A DNA stretch of 64,000 nt, taken from contig NZ_CP114040.1 of NCBI RefSeq assembly GCF_026965555.1, positions 12,855,501 through 12,919,500 of the forward strand, in the 5' to 3' direction. The translations under genes were made by a program, and so were the position numbers. Shown here in pieces: positions 16,548 through 24,383 of this stretch (its first letter is position 1; each line of letters begins with the position of its first letter). Origin of the DNA: Nannocystis punicea (GTDB lineage Bacteria; Myxococcota_A; Polyangia; Nannocystales; Nannocystaceae). Below the pieces are notes generated by a model. The model searched no databases and was not told where the DNA came from. It was given only the letters and a program-made list of their open reading frames with translations.

Positions 16548-18206
16548 TCACGGCTCGTCGGAGGTGCCGAGGCGCGCGGCGAGGCGGGCGACTTGCGGGA
16601 CGCCGAGGCCGGTGGCGGGGTCGAAGCCGGGGCCGGCGCGGAAGCCGGGGAGGACCTGCCAGCGGCGGGTGTCGTCGGTGGTGAGCAGCGGCAGCTCGAG
16701 GTCGGTGTGGCCCTCGACGATGTCGCGCAGCAGCTCGGGGTGACGAACGCCGGCGGGGTAGAGGCGCGGCTGGAGCTGACCTACGCGGGTGAGGCCGTGG
16801 CGGCGCCGGCGTTGGTTGAGGCGGGCGACGATGCCGGCCCAGATCGGCGCAGCCACGCTGGTGCCGCCGACGTCGTCGCGGAACTCGCCGTCGAACAGGC
16901 AGGCGTAGGCGGTCGGCCGTTCGCCGACGTCCGGGCCCCAGGCCATCAGGGCGACGTCGGGCTGCACGCGGCCGCTCGCGGGCACGGGGGCGTCGGCCGG
17001 GCCGCGCGAGAATTCGCGGGGCAGGAGGTCGCGTTGATAGTCGGGCACGGGCACGTGCACGCTGACGCCGCCGCTGCCGGCCAGCGCGGGCAGACCGATG
17101 GCGGCGCGCAAAGCAGGCGAGACGGGGGCGCTCCAGGCGAGCTCGCGCCAGGGCTCGCGCGCGACCACGTGCGTGCCGCCGACGCTGAGGACGCGGGCCT
17201 CGCAGCCGGGGAAGGTGTCGCGCGGGACGAGGGCGTCGCAGGCGTCGCGCGCCGGGCCGCTGCTGGGGAAGCCATCATAGGCGCCCCAGTCGCCGCTGGC
17301 GGCCACGACGGTGACGCCGAGGACGGCCGCGAGATCGAGCAAGTCGGCGAAGCGTCGGCGGCCGTGGACCGCGTAGTACTGCCGCGCGGGGGCGCTCCAG
17401 CTGGTCACTGCAATGGTAGTCTCTCGGGACATGTCCGAGAGGACATTTTTTAAGAAGGTGCTCCAGGGGTCGGCGGCGACGGTCGGGTCGAGGAGGTAGA
17501 CGACGATCCGGGCGCGTGGGGCGACGGCGGCCAGCCACTGCAGGCCCATGGTGGTCTCGAAGCGGAACCGCGGGTCGGTGGCGCAGGCGCCCAGCGGGGT
17601 GAGCTGGACCAGCTCGATCTGCGGCGCGGGCAGGCCGAAGGCGCGGGCGAAGCCGTGGACGTCGGCCGCGTCGGGCACACCTCCGAGGGCCATGACTGCG
17701 ATCGTCTCGCCCCCGCCGTCGGTGTCGTCGTCGAAGTCGTAGCCGCGCGCGAGCTCGGCAGGGCGCAGCCCGGTCGCAGGCACGGGCGGAGGCGCGGCGC
17801 CCGGATCGGCGAGCACGCGCGGCGGCTCCGGCGGCCGCCACGGGCCGAGCTCGAGCGCGGCGATGCTCGCGGCGAATGACGGGGGGACGAGCGCACGCGC
17901 GGCGTCGTCGACGAGGCGCCGGCGCGCGAGCAGCTGCTCGGCATCATGTCCCAGGAGACATGTCAGTCGAGCGCGGTCGAGCTCGGCGATCCAGGTGAGG
18001 TCGGCGAGGCCGGTCGCGACGGCGGGGATGTTCGCGGCGGCGAACCATTGCCCGATCTGGGTGTGAAGCTCGGGCGGCCGGGCGATGCGCGCGGCGAGGG
18101 CGGAGCGATCGAGGTGGCGGCCGAATTGCGGATCGCCGGGCGAGGACACCGCGTCGGCGAGGTCGCGCAGATCGGCCGCAGGGGCCAGCTGCAGGCTCAG
18201 GCGCAC
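16548..18206 (-). CDS. Sedolisin-like S53 peptidase with an altered catalytic Asp
   Basis: A 552-residue serine-carboxyl peptidase with an N-terminal pro-domain (AVSSPGDPQFGRHLDRSAL) and a sedolisin catalytic domain. By alignment from memory with kumamolisin, the Ser (GGTSVAAP), the oxyanion Asp (AASGDWGAYDG) and the catalytic Glu (RFETTMGLQW) are present, as are calcium-site residues in LRDIVEGHTD and GFDPATGLG. The Asp four residues after that Glu is Gly, so the usual Glu-Asp pair is broken. There is no clear signal peptide. Starts at GTG 18206, overlapping the halogenase stop by 10 bp, so it belongs to that operon and could cleave the peptide's leader. Tandem 14-bp units lie inside at 17418-17445. 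Confidence 0.8.
   Translation of the reverse strand: MRLSLQLAPAADLRDLADAVSSPGDPQFGRHLDRSALAARIARPPELHTQIGQWFAAANIPAVATGLADLTWIAELDRARLTCLLGHDAEQLLARRRLVDDAARALVPPSFAASIAALELGPWRPPEPPRVLADPGAAPPPVPATGLRPAELARGYDFDDDTDGGGETIAVMALGGVPDAADVHGFARAFGLPAPQIELVQLTPLGACATDPRFRFETTMGLQWLAAVAPRARIVVYLLDPTVAADPWSTFLKNVLSDMSRETTIAVTSWSAPARQYYAVHGRRRFADLLDLAAVLGVTVVAASGDWGAYDGFPSSGPARDACDALVPRDTFPGCEARVLSVGGTHVVAREPWRELAWSAPVSPALRAAIGLPALAGSGGVSVHVPVPDYQRDLLPREFSRGPADAPVPASGRVQPDVALMAWGPDVGERPTAYACLFDGEFRDDVGGTSVAAPIWAGIVARLNQRRRRHGLTRVGQLQPRLYPAGVRHPELLRDIVEGHTDLELPLLTTDDTRRWQVLPGFRAGPGFDPATGLGVPQVARLAARLGTSDEP
17418..17445. repeat. Two tandem 14-bp palindromic units inside the S53 peptidase gene
   Basis: Adjoining units 17418-17431 and 17432-17445 with no bases between them; the first differs from consensus at one base. 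In frame on the minus strand they encode part of KNVLSDMSRETT with codons atypical of the gene (tta, aaa, aat, att). A third unit is at 17947-17960 in the same gene. Confidence 0.7.
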
Positions 18207-20026
18207 GCGACGGCCTCGAGCGCGGGGGACACCGCCGCGGCCGCGCGCGGACCTTCGAGTCCAATAAATCCCTTCATCGCGGCGACGCGGACGATGGCGA
18301 GCACGGCCGCGCGCAGGACCGCGGGGTCGCGGGCGGGGAACAGCGCCCGGGCGCGCGCGAGCAGGTCGGCGACGTCGCTGCACTCGTGCATGGCCGCGAC
18401 CACGGGGGCCAGGGCCGGATCGATGCGCGCAGGCGTGGCGGCCAGTCGGTGGCTCATCTGCGGGGTCTCGGTCACGAGGTCGTGGTACACCTCGAGGCGC
18501 CCGCTGAGGCCGCGCTCGAGGCCCGGCTCGGTGCGCAGGTCGAGGCGGAACGGGGCCACGAGCGAGTATGTCTCGTGAGACAGGTCCTCCGGGGCAGGTA
18601 CGCCGGCGTCGCGGTAGATCGCCTCGAGGCCGTCGGCCGCGCCGGTGATGCCCTGGATCAGCGGGACCACCACCTCGGCGCCGGCGCCGAGCGCCCGCGG
18701 GACCGGGAAGAAGCCGGCGGTCGCCATCGTGAAGGCCTGCCGGTCCTCGAGCCGCAGGCGACCGGAGGCGTTGACCAGCTGCTGCGCGGTCCACCACCAC
18801 GAGGGTGCCGCCTTGTTGTTGCCGTAAAAGTAGCGGGCGAGGGTCAGGAAGGCGCCGTACTCGCCGCGCAGGTAATCGGAGTAGGCGCGCCACAGGCTGG
18901 CGGCCGGCAGGTCGGGCCGCGCGCGCTGGGTCAGCCAGGTGTAGGCCGCGCGGTGACCTGTCTGAAGGGCCAGGGTGACGCCGGTGGAGAGGATCGGGTC
19001 GACGAACATCGCCGCGTCGCCCGCGGCCGCCCAGCCGTCGCCGACGGTCTCCCTGGCCCACGACGACCAGTCCTGGCAGGCGCCGACGCGCGCGTTCTTG
19101 GGGAGAATGTCGTCGCGCAGGGTGGCGTTCTGAATGAGACCGGCGACCTCGGGGCACGAGCGCAGCGACTTCCAGAAGAAGGTCTCGAGGTCGACGCCCG
19201 CCAGCTTGTCGGCGAAGTGATGCCGGTTGGTGACGACGCCCACGGTCATCAGGTCGCGGGCGAGCGGGAAGTACCAGATCCACCCGTGCTCGATGGCGGC
19301 GATGAAGACGGTCGAACGATCTTCGGAGCCGCTGAAGGTGACCTTCCACTCGGCCCCCTGGAGGTAGCCGTAGACGGCGAAGTTGTTGAGGTTCTCGTCG
19401 TAGACGCGCTCGCCCCTGGTGAGCAGGTGCGACAGGCCGGTGGCGTCGAGCACGAAGTCGGCGGTGATCGTGCCGCCGTGGCCGGCGTCGTCCTCCCAGT
19501 CGATCGTGTGCCGCGACGATTCGCCGACCCGGGCGGCGCCGAGGGCCCTGGTGCCCTCGCGGACGTCGGCGCCGAGGCGGCGGGCGTTGTCGAGCAGCAG
19601 CTTGTCGAAGCGCGAGCGCTCGACGTTGAAGGCCGAATAGGGGGTGCGCTGGGTCTGGCCGGGGCCGAGCAGCTTTTCGAAGTCCTGGCCGGTGACCTCG
19701 ATGACCGAGGCGTCACCGCCGGCGCGGGAGATCGTCTTGAGCGTCAGGTAATCGGCGGTCCAGGGCTTGCGATCTCGACCCCAGATGAAGGTGACGCCCA
19801 TCTTCTTGACGAAGTCGGAGGCGAGCATCGTCTGGTAGACGCCGAGGTCCTCGAGCACGCCGTTGGCGGCGGGGATCGTCGATTCGCCGATGTGCCAGCG
19901 CGGGAACCGGCATTTCTCCAACAGGACGATCTTGGCCCCGGGGGCGTACTTCTTGGCGATCGCGGCGAAGGTGCTGCCGGCGGGGCCGCCGCCCAGGACC
20001 ACACAGTCTGCGTGCTCGACGGTCAT
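18197..20026 (-). CDS. FAD-dependent halogenase-like oxidoreductase (tryptophan halogenase superfamily)
   Basis: A 609-residue flavoprotein. The N-terminal GGGPAGSTFAA dinucleotide-binding motif begins near residue 12. It is followed by RWHIGESTIP, the halogenase-type aromatic motif GWIWYFPLA (variant of WxWxIP), and GDAAMFVDPILSTGVTLAL, which contains the F-x-x-P-x-x-S-x-G pattern associated with flavin halogenases. It probably needs a flavin reductase encoded elsewhere. It lies directly after the 46-residue peptide gene and before the S53 peptidase, so it may halogenate or oxidise that peptide. RBS GAGGA precedes ATG 20026. Halogenation itself is not proven; some relatives are hydroxylases. 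Contains tandem 14-bp units at 18569-18596. Confidence 0.8.
   Translation of the reverse strand: MTVEHADCVVLGGGPAGSTFAAIAKKYAPGAKIVLLEKCRFPRWHIGESTIPAANGVLEDLGVYQTMLASDFVKKMGVTFIWGRDRKPWTADYLTLKTISRAGGDASVIEVTGQDFEKLLGPGQTQRTPYSAFNVERSRFDKLLLDNARRLGADVREGTRALGAARVGESSRHTIDWEDDAGHGGTITADFVLDATGLSHLLTRGERVYDENLNNFAVYGYLQGAEWKVTFSGSEDRSTVFIAAIEHGWIWYFPLARDLMTVGVVTNRHHFADKLAGVDLETFFWKSLRSCPEVAGLIQNATLRDDILPKNARVGACQDWSSWARETVGDGWAAAGDAAMFVDPILSTGVTLALQTGHRAAYTWLTQRARPDLPAASLWRAYSDYLRGEYGAFLTLARYFYGNNKAAPSWWWTAQQLVNASGRLRLEDRQAFTMATAGFFPVPRALGAGAEVVVPLIQGITGAADGLEAIYRDAGVPAPEDLSHETYSLVAPFRLDLRTEPGLERGLSGRLEVYHDLVTETPQMSHRLAATPARIDPALAPVVAAMHECSDVADLLARARALFPARDPAVLRAAVLAIVRVAAMKGFIGLEGPRAAAAVSPALEAVACA
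18569..18596. repeat. Two tandem 14-bp palindromic units inside the halogenase gene
   Basis: Unit 18569-18582 fits the consensus perfectly and is followed without gap by a diverged unit 18583-18596. A diverged single copy lies at 18959-18972 in the same gene (tgtctgaagggcca). Confidence 0.65.
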
Positions 20027-20074
20027 GACGAATCCTCGGTGTCGGGGGAGCGACGAAGAACGGGCAAAAGAGGC

Positions 20075-20101
20075 GCCGCGGAGCCGGGTCGGCTCCGCGG
20101 C
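20075..20101 (-). terminator. Hairpin between the precursor-like peptide gene and the halogenase gene
   Basis: Perfect 11-bp stem gccgcggagcc / ggctccgcggc with a 5-nt loop, 12 bp after the peptide stop. On the minus strand it is followed by a short pyrimidine tract containing TCTTTTG. This is the layout of a partial terminator, which would make more peptide mRNA than enzyme mRNA, a common arrangement in peptide-natural-product operons. Confidence 0.75.
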
Positions 20102-20112
20102 GGCCGGGCGGC

Positions 20113-20253
20113 TCAGAAGCCGAAGTTGATGTCGGTGAGGGGGACGCTGTCGAATTCGACGACCTGAAGCTCGTCGGCTCGGCCCTCGCGGACCTCGAAG
20201 GCGGCGTCCTGGGTGGTGGTCTCGGTGGTCTGGGTGGTCTCTTGCTTGTTCAT
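20113..20253 (-). CDS. 46-residue precursor-like peptide (putative RiPP precursor)
   Basis: A short gene with strong coding signs: RBS GGAGAG six bases before ATG 20253, GC-rich third positions throughout, and a TGA stop. The N-terminus is polar and Thr/Gln/Glu-rich (MNKQETTQTTETTTQDAAFE), like a leader or tag. The C-terminus is compact and aromatic, ending VEFDSVPLTDINFGF. It has no Cys, Trp, Tyr or Lys beyond residue 3, so a Phe-, Asp- or backbone-directed modification would be expected. It sits between genes for a haem-oxygenase-like protein and a halogenase-like flavoenzyme, with a peptidase following. I infer a ribosomally made, modified peptide; no matching family is known to me. Confidence 0.7.
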   Translation of the reverse strand: MNKQETTQTTETTTQDAAFEVREGRADELQVVEFDSVPLTDINFGF

Positions 20254-20310
20254 GGCAGTCTCTCCAGCGGTGTTATTGTGATTTTTTACCGGTGATACGA
20301 TTCGAGGAGC

Positions 20311-21036
20311 TCAGTGGACGCGGCAGGGGGCGAGCATCGCGGCGATGTCGGCGTCGCTCGGCGGGCCGGCGGGGTCGGGGGTGAAGCAGAGGACGGCGGT
20401 GTCGCGCGCGGCCTCGGCGATCCGCGCGCGCTCGCCGACGGTGAGGCGAGCGACGGCGAGGACGGTGTCGGCGACGTGATCGGCGTCGCTGCCGGCGGCG
20501 CTGTGGACCCGTAAGCACCGCGTGGCCCGCGTGCCCGGCGGGAGGACGGCCTCGACCGCGCGGATGTCGGGCTCGCGCACGGTCATCGCCAGACGCTCGA
20601 CGGTGTAGGCGTAGCCGACGCAGCGGATCGGGTCGAAGGCGAGGACGCTGCGCTCGAAGTAGTCGACCATGCGGATCGCGGTGGCCGGACGCACGCGCGC
20701 GATGACTGCCACGGGGTCGTAGCCGAGGTCGCGCAGGTCCTTCAGCGCGAGCCGGTCGTGGTTGCTCTCCTCGCGCGCGCGCTGGCGGGCCCACCCCGCG
20801 AGGACGCTGCGACCCGCGGCCGCGAAGCGCTCGGCGGCGAGGCCGAGCAGCGTCGGGGTGGAGTGCGTGAGGTGATACAGGCCGGCGAGGCGCCAGGCCC
20901 AGCGCGTGGCGGTGAGCGGCGGGACGACCTCGGGCCGCGCGACCGCGAAGGCGGAGGCGACTGCGCGGTCGAGGAGGTTGCGGACGGCGGCGACTTCGCG
21001 GTCGGCTGCGGTCGTTGTCAGGGTCGCGTTGACCAT
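20311..21036 (-). CDS. Haem-oxygenase-like fold protein (candidate diiron oxygenase)
   Basis: A 241-residue, mostly helical protein resembling the iron-containing redox enzyme / haem-oxygenase-like (HDO) group. The supporting pattern is LYHLTHSTPTLLGLAAERF followed by RAREESNHDRLALKDLRDLGYDP, giving His and Glu residues spaced for a metal centre. A further Glu/Asp-rich helix (DYFERSVLAFDPIRCVGYAYTVERLA) follows. It is the first gene of the four-gene operon with the peptide, halogenase and peptidase. HDO enzymes catalyse N-oxygenation or C-C cleavage in natural-product pathways, so a modifying role on the peptide is plausible. A palindrome agtga/tcact at 21046-21064, just before the start, could be an operator. 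Family assignment is moderate. Confidence 0.55.
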   Translation of the reverse strand: MVNATLTTTAADREVAAVRNLLDRAVASAFAVARPEVVPPLTATRWAWRLAGLYHLTHSTPTLLGLAAERFAAAGRSVLAGWARQRAREESNHDRLALKDLRDLGYDPVAVIARVRPATAIRMVDYFERSVLAFDPIRCVGYAYTVERLAMTVREPDIRAVEAVLPPGTRATRCLRVHSAAGSDADHVADTVLAVARLTVGERARIAEAARDTAVLCFTPDPAGPPSDADIAAMLAPCRVH

Positions 21037-21203
21037 CTCGATCGCGTAGTGATCGCAGTGGTCACTTCGATCGGGGCCGCGTCCACATTCCTGACGGACG
21101 GGCCCCGGCGGGGCGGGAGACGGGCTGCGCGCGCAGCGATCGACTCCGGTCTCGGGCCGGTCCCGATCGGCAGACGGGTGCCGCGAGTATGGTCAATAGG
21201 GCG

Positions 21204-21231
21204 TGTCTAAAGAGACATGTCGATCAGGACA
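21204..21231. repeat. Two tandem 14-bp palindromic units at the 3' end of the M28 peptidase gene
   Basis: Unit 21204-21217 is perfect and 21218-21231 differs by one base; they abut exactly. The pair overlaps the M28 peptidase stop (21224), so it both ends that gene and lies upstream of the peptide operon, where it might insulate the two units. Confidence 0.75.
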
Positions 21232-22303
21232 GGGCGTCCTCGAGGCCGGCGACCATCCACGACAGCTGCTGGCGCTGCTCGTGACTCAGGGGGCCGCGGG
21301 CGGCGAGGGCGGCGAGGGCGTCGAGCTCGGCGATGGCGAGCGAGACGGCGGGGACGTGCGGGGCGAGGTGGCGGGCGAGGCTCCGCAGCGAGGCGATGGT
21401 GGCGATGTCGTCGCGCGCGTGGGTGTCGAACGGGGCAGGGGCCTCGGGCCGCTCGCGCAGCAGCTGGACGAGGCGGGCCAGGTAGTCGACGGTGGAGACG
21501 ATCTTGTCGAAGTCGAGCCGATCGGGGGTGTCGGTCGGCTGGTGATAGTGCTCCCAGCGGCCGCAGCTGAGGAAGAGCACCGGGACGCCGGCCGCGCGGA
21601 AAGGTTGGTAGTCGCTGAGCGGCGGGATGACGTCGAGGTCGGCGCGGCGCGGGTAGATGCCGCCGGCGATCGCGGCGTCCTGGACGAGGTCGCCGGTGCC
21701 GGGGCTGAGCTCGGCGCCGAGGACGAACACGGAGTCGCGGACCTCGCTCGGACACCCGACGGGCCCGAGCGCGTGGCCGCACAGGTCCATGCACACCATC
21801 ATGTCGATGCCGGCGAGCGGCGCGGTCGGATGGGCGACGTGATACATCGAACCCATGGTGCCGTGGAGGAAGTGCGGCGGCTCCTCGCCGTCGTAGGCGG
21901 CGAGGACGACGCGCCGCCCGGACCGCCCGCGCGCGAGGAGCTCGCGCCCGACCTCGACGAGGATCGCCACCGCGGCGGCGTTGTCGTCGGCGCCCCAAAA
22001 GACCGTGTCGTCGGAGAGCGAACCCAAATGATCGTAGTGCGCGGCGACGACGATCGTTCGCTCGCCGAGCGGCCCGCTCCCCGGCATCTCGGCCAGGACG
22101 TTGGCGCCGCAGTCAGGCACGGGCTGCAAGTACCCGTCCGTGCCGCCCGGCCTCGCTCCGATGGCGCGAAACTCGTCGACGATCCGCCTGCGCGCCGCCA
22201 AACCTCCGGGCGTGCCGGGCGCCCGGCCGGCGCACTCCGGCGAACAGAGGTAGCGAACGAGGTCTTCGATCCGCGCGCGTCTCTCCGAAGGGCGAGCTTG
22301 CAT
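21224..22303 (-). CDS. M28 family zinc metallopeptidase
   Basis: A 359-residue aminopeptidase-type M28 domain with two-zinc ligands: AAHYDHLG (His, Asp), GADDN (bridging Asp), YDGEEP (Glu pair), a later MDLCGH Asp, and HYHQPTDTPD (His). No signal peptide is evident, so it is probably cytoplasmic or exported by another route. It is transcribed toward the peptide operon with a gap of 187 bp, so co-transcription is uncertain; it could supply a peptidase for that pathway but may be unrelated. ATG at 22303. Confidence 0.85.
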   Translation of the reverse strand: MQARPSERRARIEDLVRYLCSPECAGRAPGTPGGLAARRRIVDEFRAIGARPGGTDGYLQPVPDCGANVLAEMPGSGPLGERTIVVAAHYDHLGSLSDDTVFWGADDNAAAVAILVEVGRELLARGRSGRRVVLAAYDGEEPPHFLHGTMGSMYHVAHPTAPLAGIDMMVCMDLCGHALGPVGCPSEVRDSVFVLGAELSPGTGDLVQDAAIAGGIYPRRADLDVIPPLSDYQPFRAAGVPVLFLSCGRWEHYHQPTDTPDRLDFDKIVSTVDYLARLVQLLRERPEAPAPFDTHARDDIATIASLRSLARHLAPHVPAVSLAIAELDALAALAARGPLSHEQRQQLSWMVAGLEDALS

Positions 22304-22347
22304 GCGGCCGATCGTAGCGGAAACCGGCGGCGCCCGGGCCGGGGACG

Positions 22348-23070
22348 TCAGGGGACGTTTGCTTCGGTGTAGGCGCGCTCGAGCGCGAGCAGGCGCTCCC
22401 GCTCGCGCGATTGCTGTTCTCGCTCGGCAGGACTCGGTTCGAGGGCTTTCTCCAGGGCGGCGGAGATCCGCACGAAGCCGATGAACTCTTGCCGAGAATC
22501 GTCGCCGCGGGGCGGCGAATGTGGACCGGACGCCTCGCTCGCTTCGGTGGCCAGGCGCTCGAGCTCGAGCAGGCGGTCACGCTCTCTCGCCTCGACTTCT
22601 CCCAGGAGCTCCGGCACCACCTTACCCATGAGCTCGCGGTCCTCTGGTTCTTCGGTGCTCTGGCGCGGGACGGGCCGCGATTCGCAAGCTTCCTCGATGC
22701 GGTCGGGCCGCGTGATGCGGTCGGTGCTCAGCGCGGGCCGGACGTCGTCGTCGAGGCCGGGGACGACGGTGTCCTCACCGTGAGGAGTGCAGGCGACCAG
22801 GGCCGAGGCCGCGAGGGCGGTGCGCACGAGGTTGCGGGTGAGGCCGGCGCGCGGGACGTCGAAGCGGAGGTTTTGCTGGCGATCGACGACGTAGCGGACG
22901 CACAGCGATCGGCCGCTCCGCAGCAGCGCCGCGGCGTCCTGCTGCGACATGGCGGAGAGGTCGTGCACGTGCTCGCGGCAGGCGTGACAGAATCGCCGCG
23001 GTCCGGCCACCTCCATCGATTCCCAATTCTCGTGACACGGTTCGGGGATCGGGACCTGGCTGCGGTGCAC
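22348..23070 (-). CDS. Protein with N-terminal Cys-rich ENW domain and transmembrane segment
   Basis: 240 residues from GTG 23070. The first about 70 residues contain PCHENWESM, GPRRFCHACREHVHDLSAMS and SLCVRYVV, a pattern seen at the N-termini of assorted myxobacterial and Bacteroidetes proteins and probably a small zinc-binding module. A hydrophobic stretch follows (RTALAASALVAC, a possible internal lipobox). The remaining about 140 residues are Glu/Arg-rich and predicted helical or coiled coil. Function unknown. It is divergently oriented to the MYXO-CTERM protein gene 98 bp away. Confidence 0.6.
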   Translation of the reverse strand: MHRSQVPIPEPCHENWESMEVAGPRRFCHACREHVHDLSAMSQQDAAALLRSGRSLCVRYVVDRQQNLRFDVPRAGLTRNLVRTALAASALVACTPHGEDTVVPGLDDDVRPALSTDRITRPDRIEEACESRPVPRQSTEEPEDRELMGKVVPELLGEVEARERDRLLELERLATEASEASGPHSPPRGDDSRQEFIGFVRISAALEKALEPSPAEREQQSRERERLLALERAYTEANVP

Positions 23071-23168
23071 GGGTCGGCGAACGCCTGGATCGTCGCGTCG
23101 ATCTCGCGCCGCCGGCGTCGCGTCGACTCGCGGCGCGAACAGGCGCGGGGTTGTGGTAACAAGGAGCG

Positions 23169-24383
23169 ATGGATCGCTCGATCTCGTGGCGCCTGGCGTC
23201 CTGCCTCGGATTCGCGGTCGGGCTCGTCGCGCGCGAGGCGGCGGCTTGCGGCGACTTCCCGGGGCCCTGTGACTTCGTGGACACGTGGACCACGGTCGAG
23301 GAGGTGTTCACTGCGGCGATCCCGACCGACGGGATGATCTTCATGCGGATCTCCGGGCCCTCGGGGGCGCCGCCGGTGCTGGATTTCATCGAGATCGAGG
23401 TGACGCTCGACGGGCTCGTGCTGCCCGGAGCGCTCGAGGAGGTCGGGATCGAAGAGGTCGTGGCGTGGCGGCCGGAGGCGCCGTTCGTGGCCGGCAGCAC
23501 GGTGGTCGTGAGCGGGCGGATCATCAACGTCGAGGCCGGGCCGGACCCCGCGGTCTGCGGGTCGCCGAGCGAGCCGTTCGAGTTCGAGGTCGAGATCGCG
23601 GGCGGGCCGATGCCGCCGCTCGAGTTCCCGGCGGTGACTGTGAGCGAGGCGCTGCAACCGCTGTACCTCGACTACCTCGATCAGCTCGTCTGTTGTGACG
23701 GCGCCTACCCGCAGGGAGAATGGGTCACTTGCGACGGCTTCAGGGTGGTGGCCCCCGAAGTGGGCCACTGCGCGCCGCTCGACTGGTACGGGATGATGAA
23801 CATCGAGGCGGTCGGCAAGCCGGTGGTGGCGTCGGGCACGGCGTCGATGATCAGCGCCGAGTTGTTCGTCGCCGGGGAGCTGCGGAAGCAAGCGTTCGCG
23901 CTGGACGACGGGTTCGCGCTGCAGACCTGGGGGACCGAGCCGTTCTGCAGCGAGATCGTCCTGCGCAACCTCGTCACCAGCCAGACGGTGACCGGGCCGC
24001 AGCAGTGTCACGCCGACGCGCTGGCGAGTCAGCTCGGGCATCAGAAGCTGGCCCCTGATTCGCCGGCGCTCGCGGCCTGCGTGGGCGCGCCGTATGTGTG
24101 CGAGGTCGACGAGGCGCACATGGCGTGGGACCCCGATCGATGCATCGCATGGCCGAACAGCCAGGAGGACACGGGGGCGTCGACGTCGGGGTCGGGCGGC
24201 GAGAGCTCCGCGGGGACGACGAGCCCGGGGGACGGACTCGTGGCCCACGGGTGCGCGTGTGCGAGCGGCGGTCCGTCGTGGGGCGCGGCGGGGCTTTCGT
24301 TGCTCGGGCTGATGGGTCTGCGGCGACGACGGCGTGGTGGGTTTTCGTCGGCGCTCGCGGGAGTCAGACGTCGCTGCGGGTGA
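23169..24383 (+). CDS. Secreted protein with MYXO-CTERM-type sorting tail
   Basis: A 404-residue protein with an N-terminal signal sequence (WRLASCLGFAVGLVAREAAAC) and a conserved-looking extracellular part with paired cysteines. It has a Ser/Gly/Thr linker (about residues 335-360), then HGCACASGG, a hydrophobic segment (GAAGLSLLGLMGL) and an Arg cluster. This tripartite end matches the MYXO-CTERM signal that attaches proteins to the myxobacterial surface. No enzymatic domain recognised. Its last 20 bp overlap the end of the convergent beta-lactamase-like gene. Confidence 0.75.
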   Translation: MDRSISWRLASCLGFAVGLVAREAAACGDFPGPCDFVDTWTTVEEVFTAAIPTDGMIFMRISGPSGAPPVLDFIEIEVTLDGLVLPGALEEVGIEEVVAWRPEAPFVAGSTVVVSGRIINVEAGPDPAVCGSPSEPFEFEVEIAGGPMPPLEFPAVTVSEALQPLYLDYLDQLVCCDGAYPQGEWVTCDGFRVVAPEVGHCAPLDWYGMMNIEAVGKPVVASGTASMISAELFVAGELRKQAFALDDGFALQTWGTEPFCSEIVLRNLVTSQTVTGPQQCHADALASQLGHQKLAPDSPALAACVGAPYVCEVDEAHMAWDPDRCIAWPNSQEDTGASTSGSGGESSAGTTSPGDGLVAHGCACASGGPSWGAAGLSLLGLMGLRRRRRGGFSSALAGVRRRCG

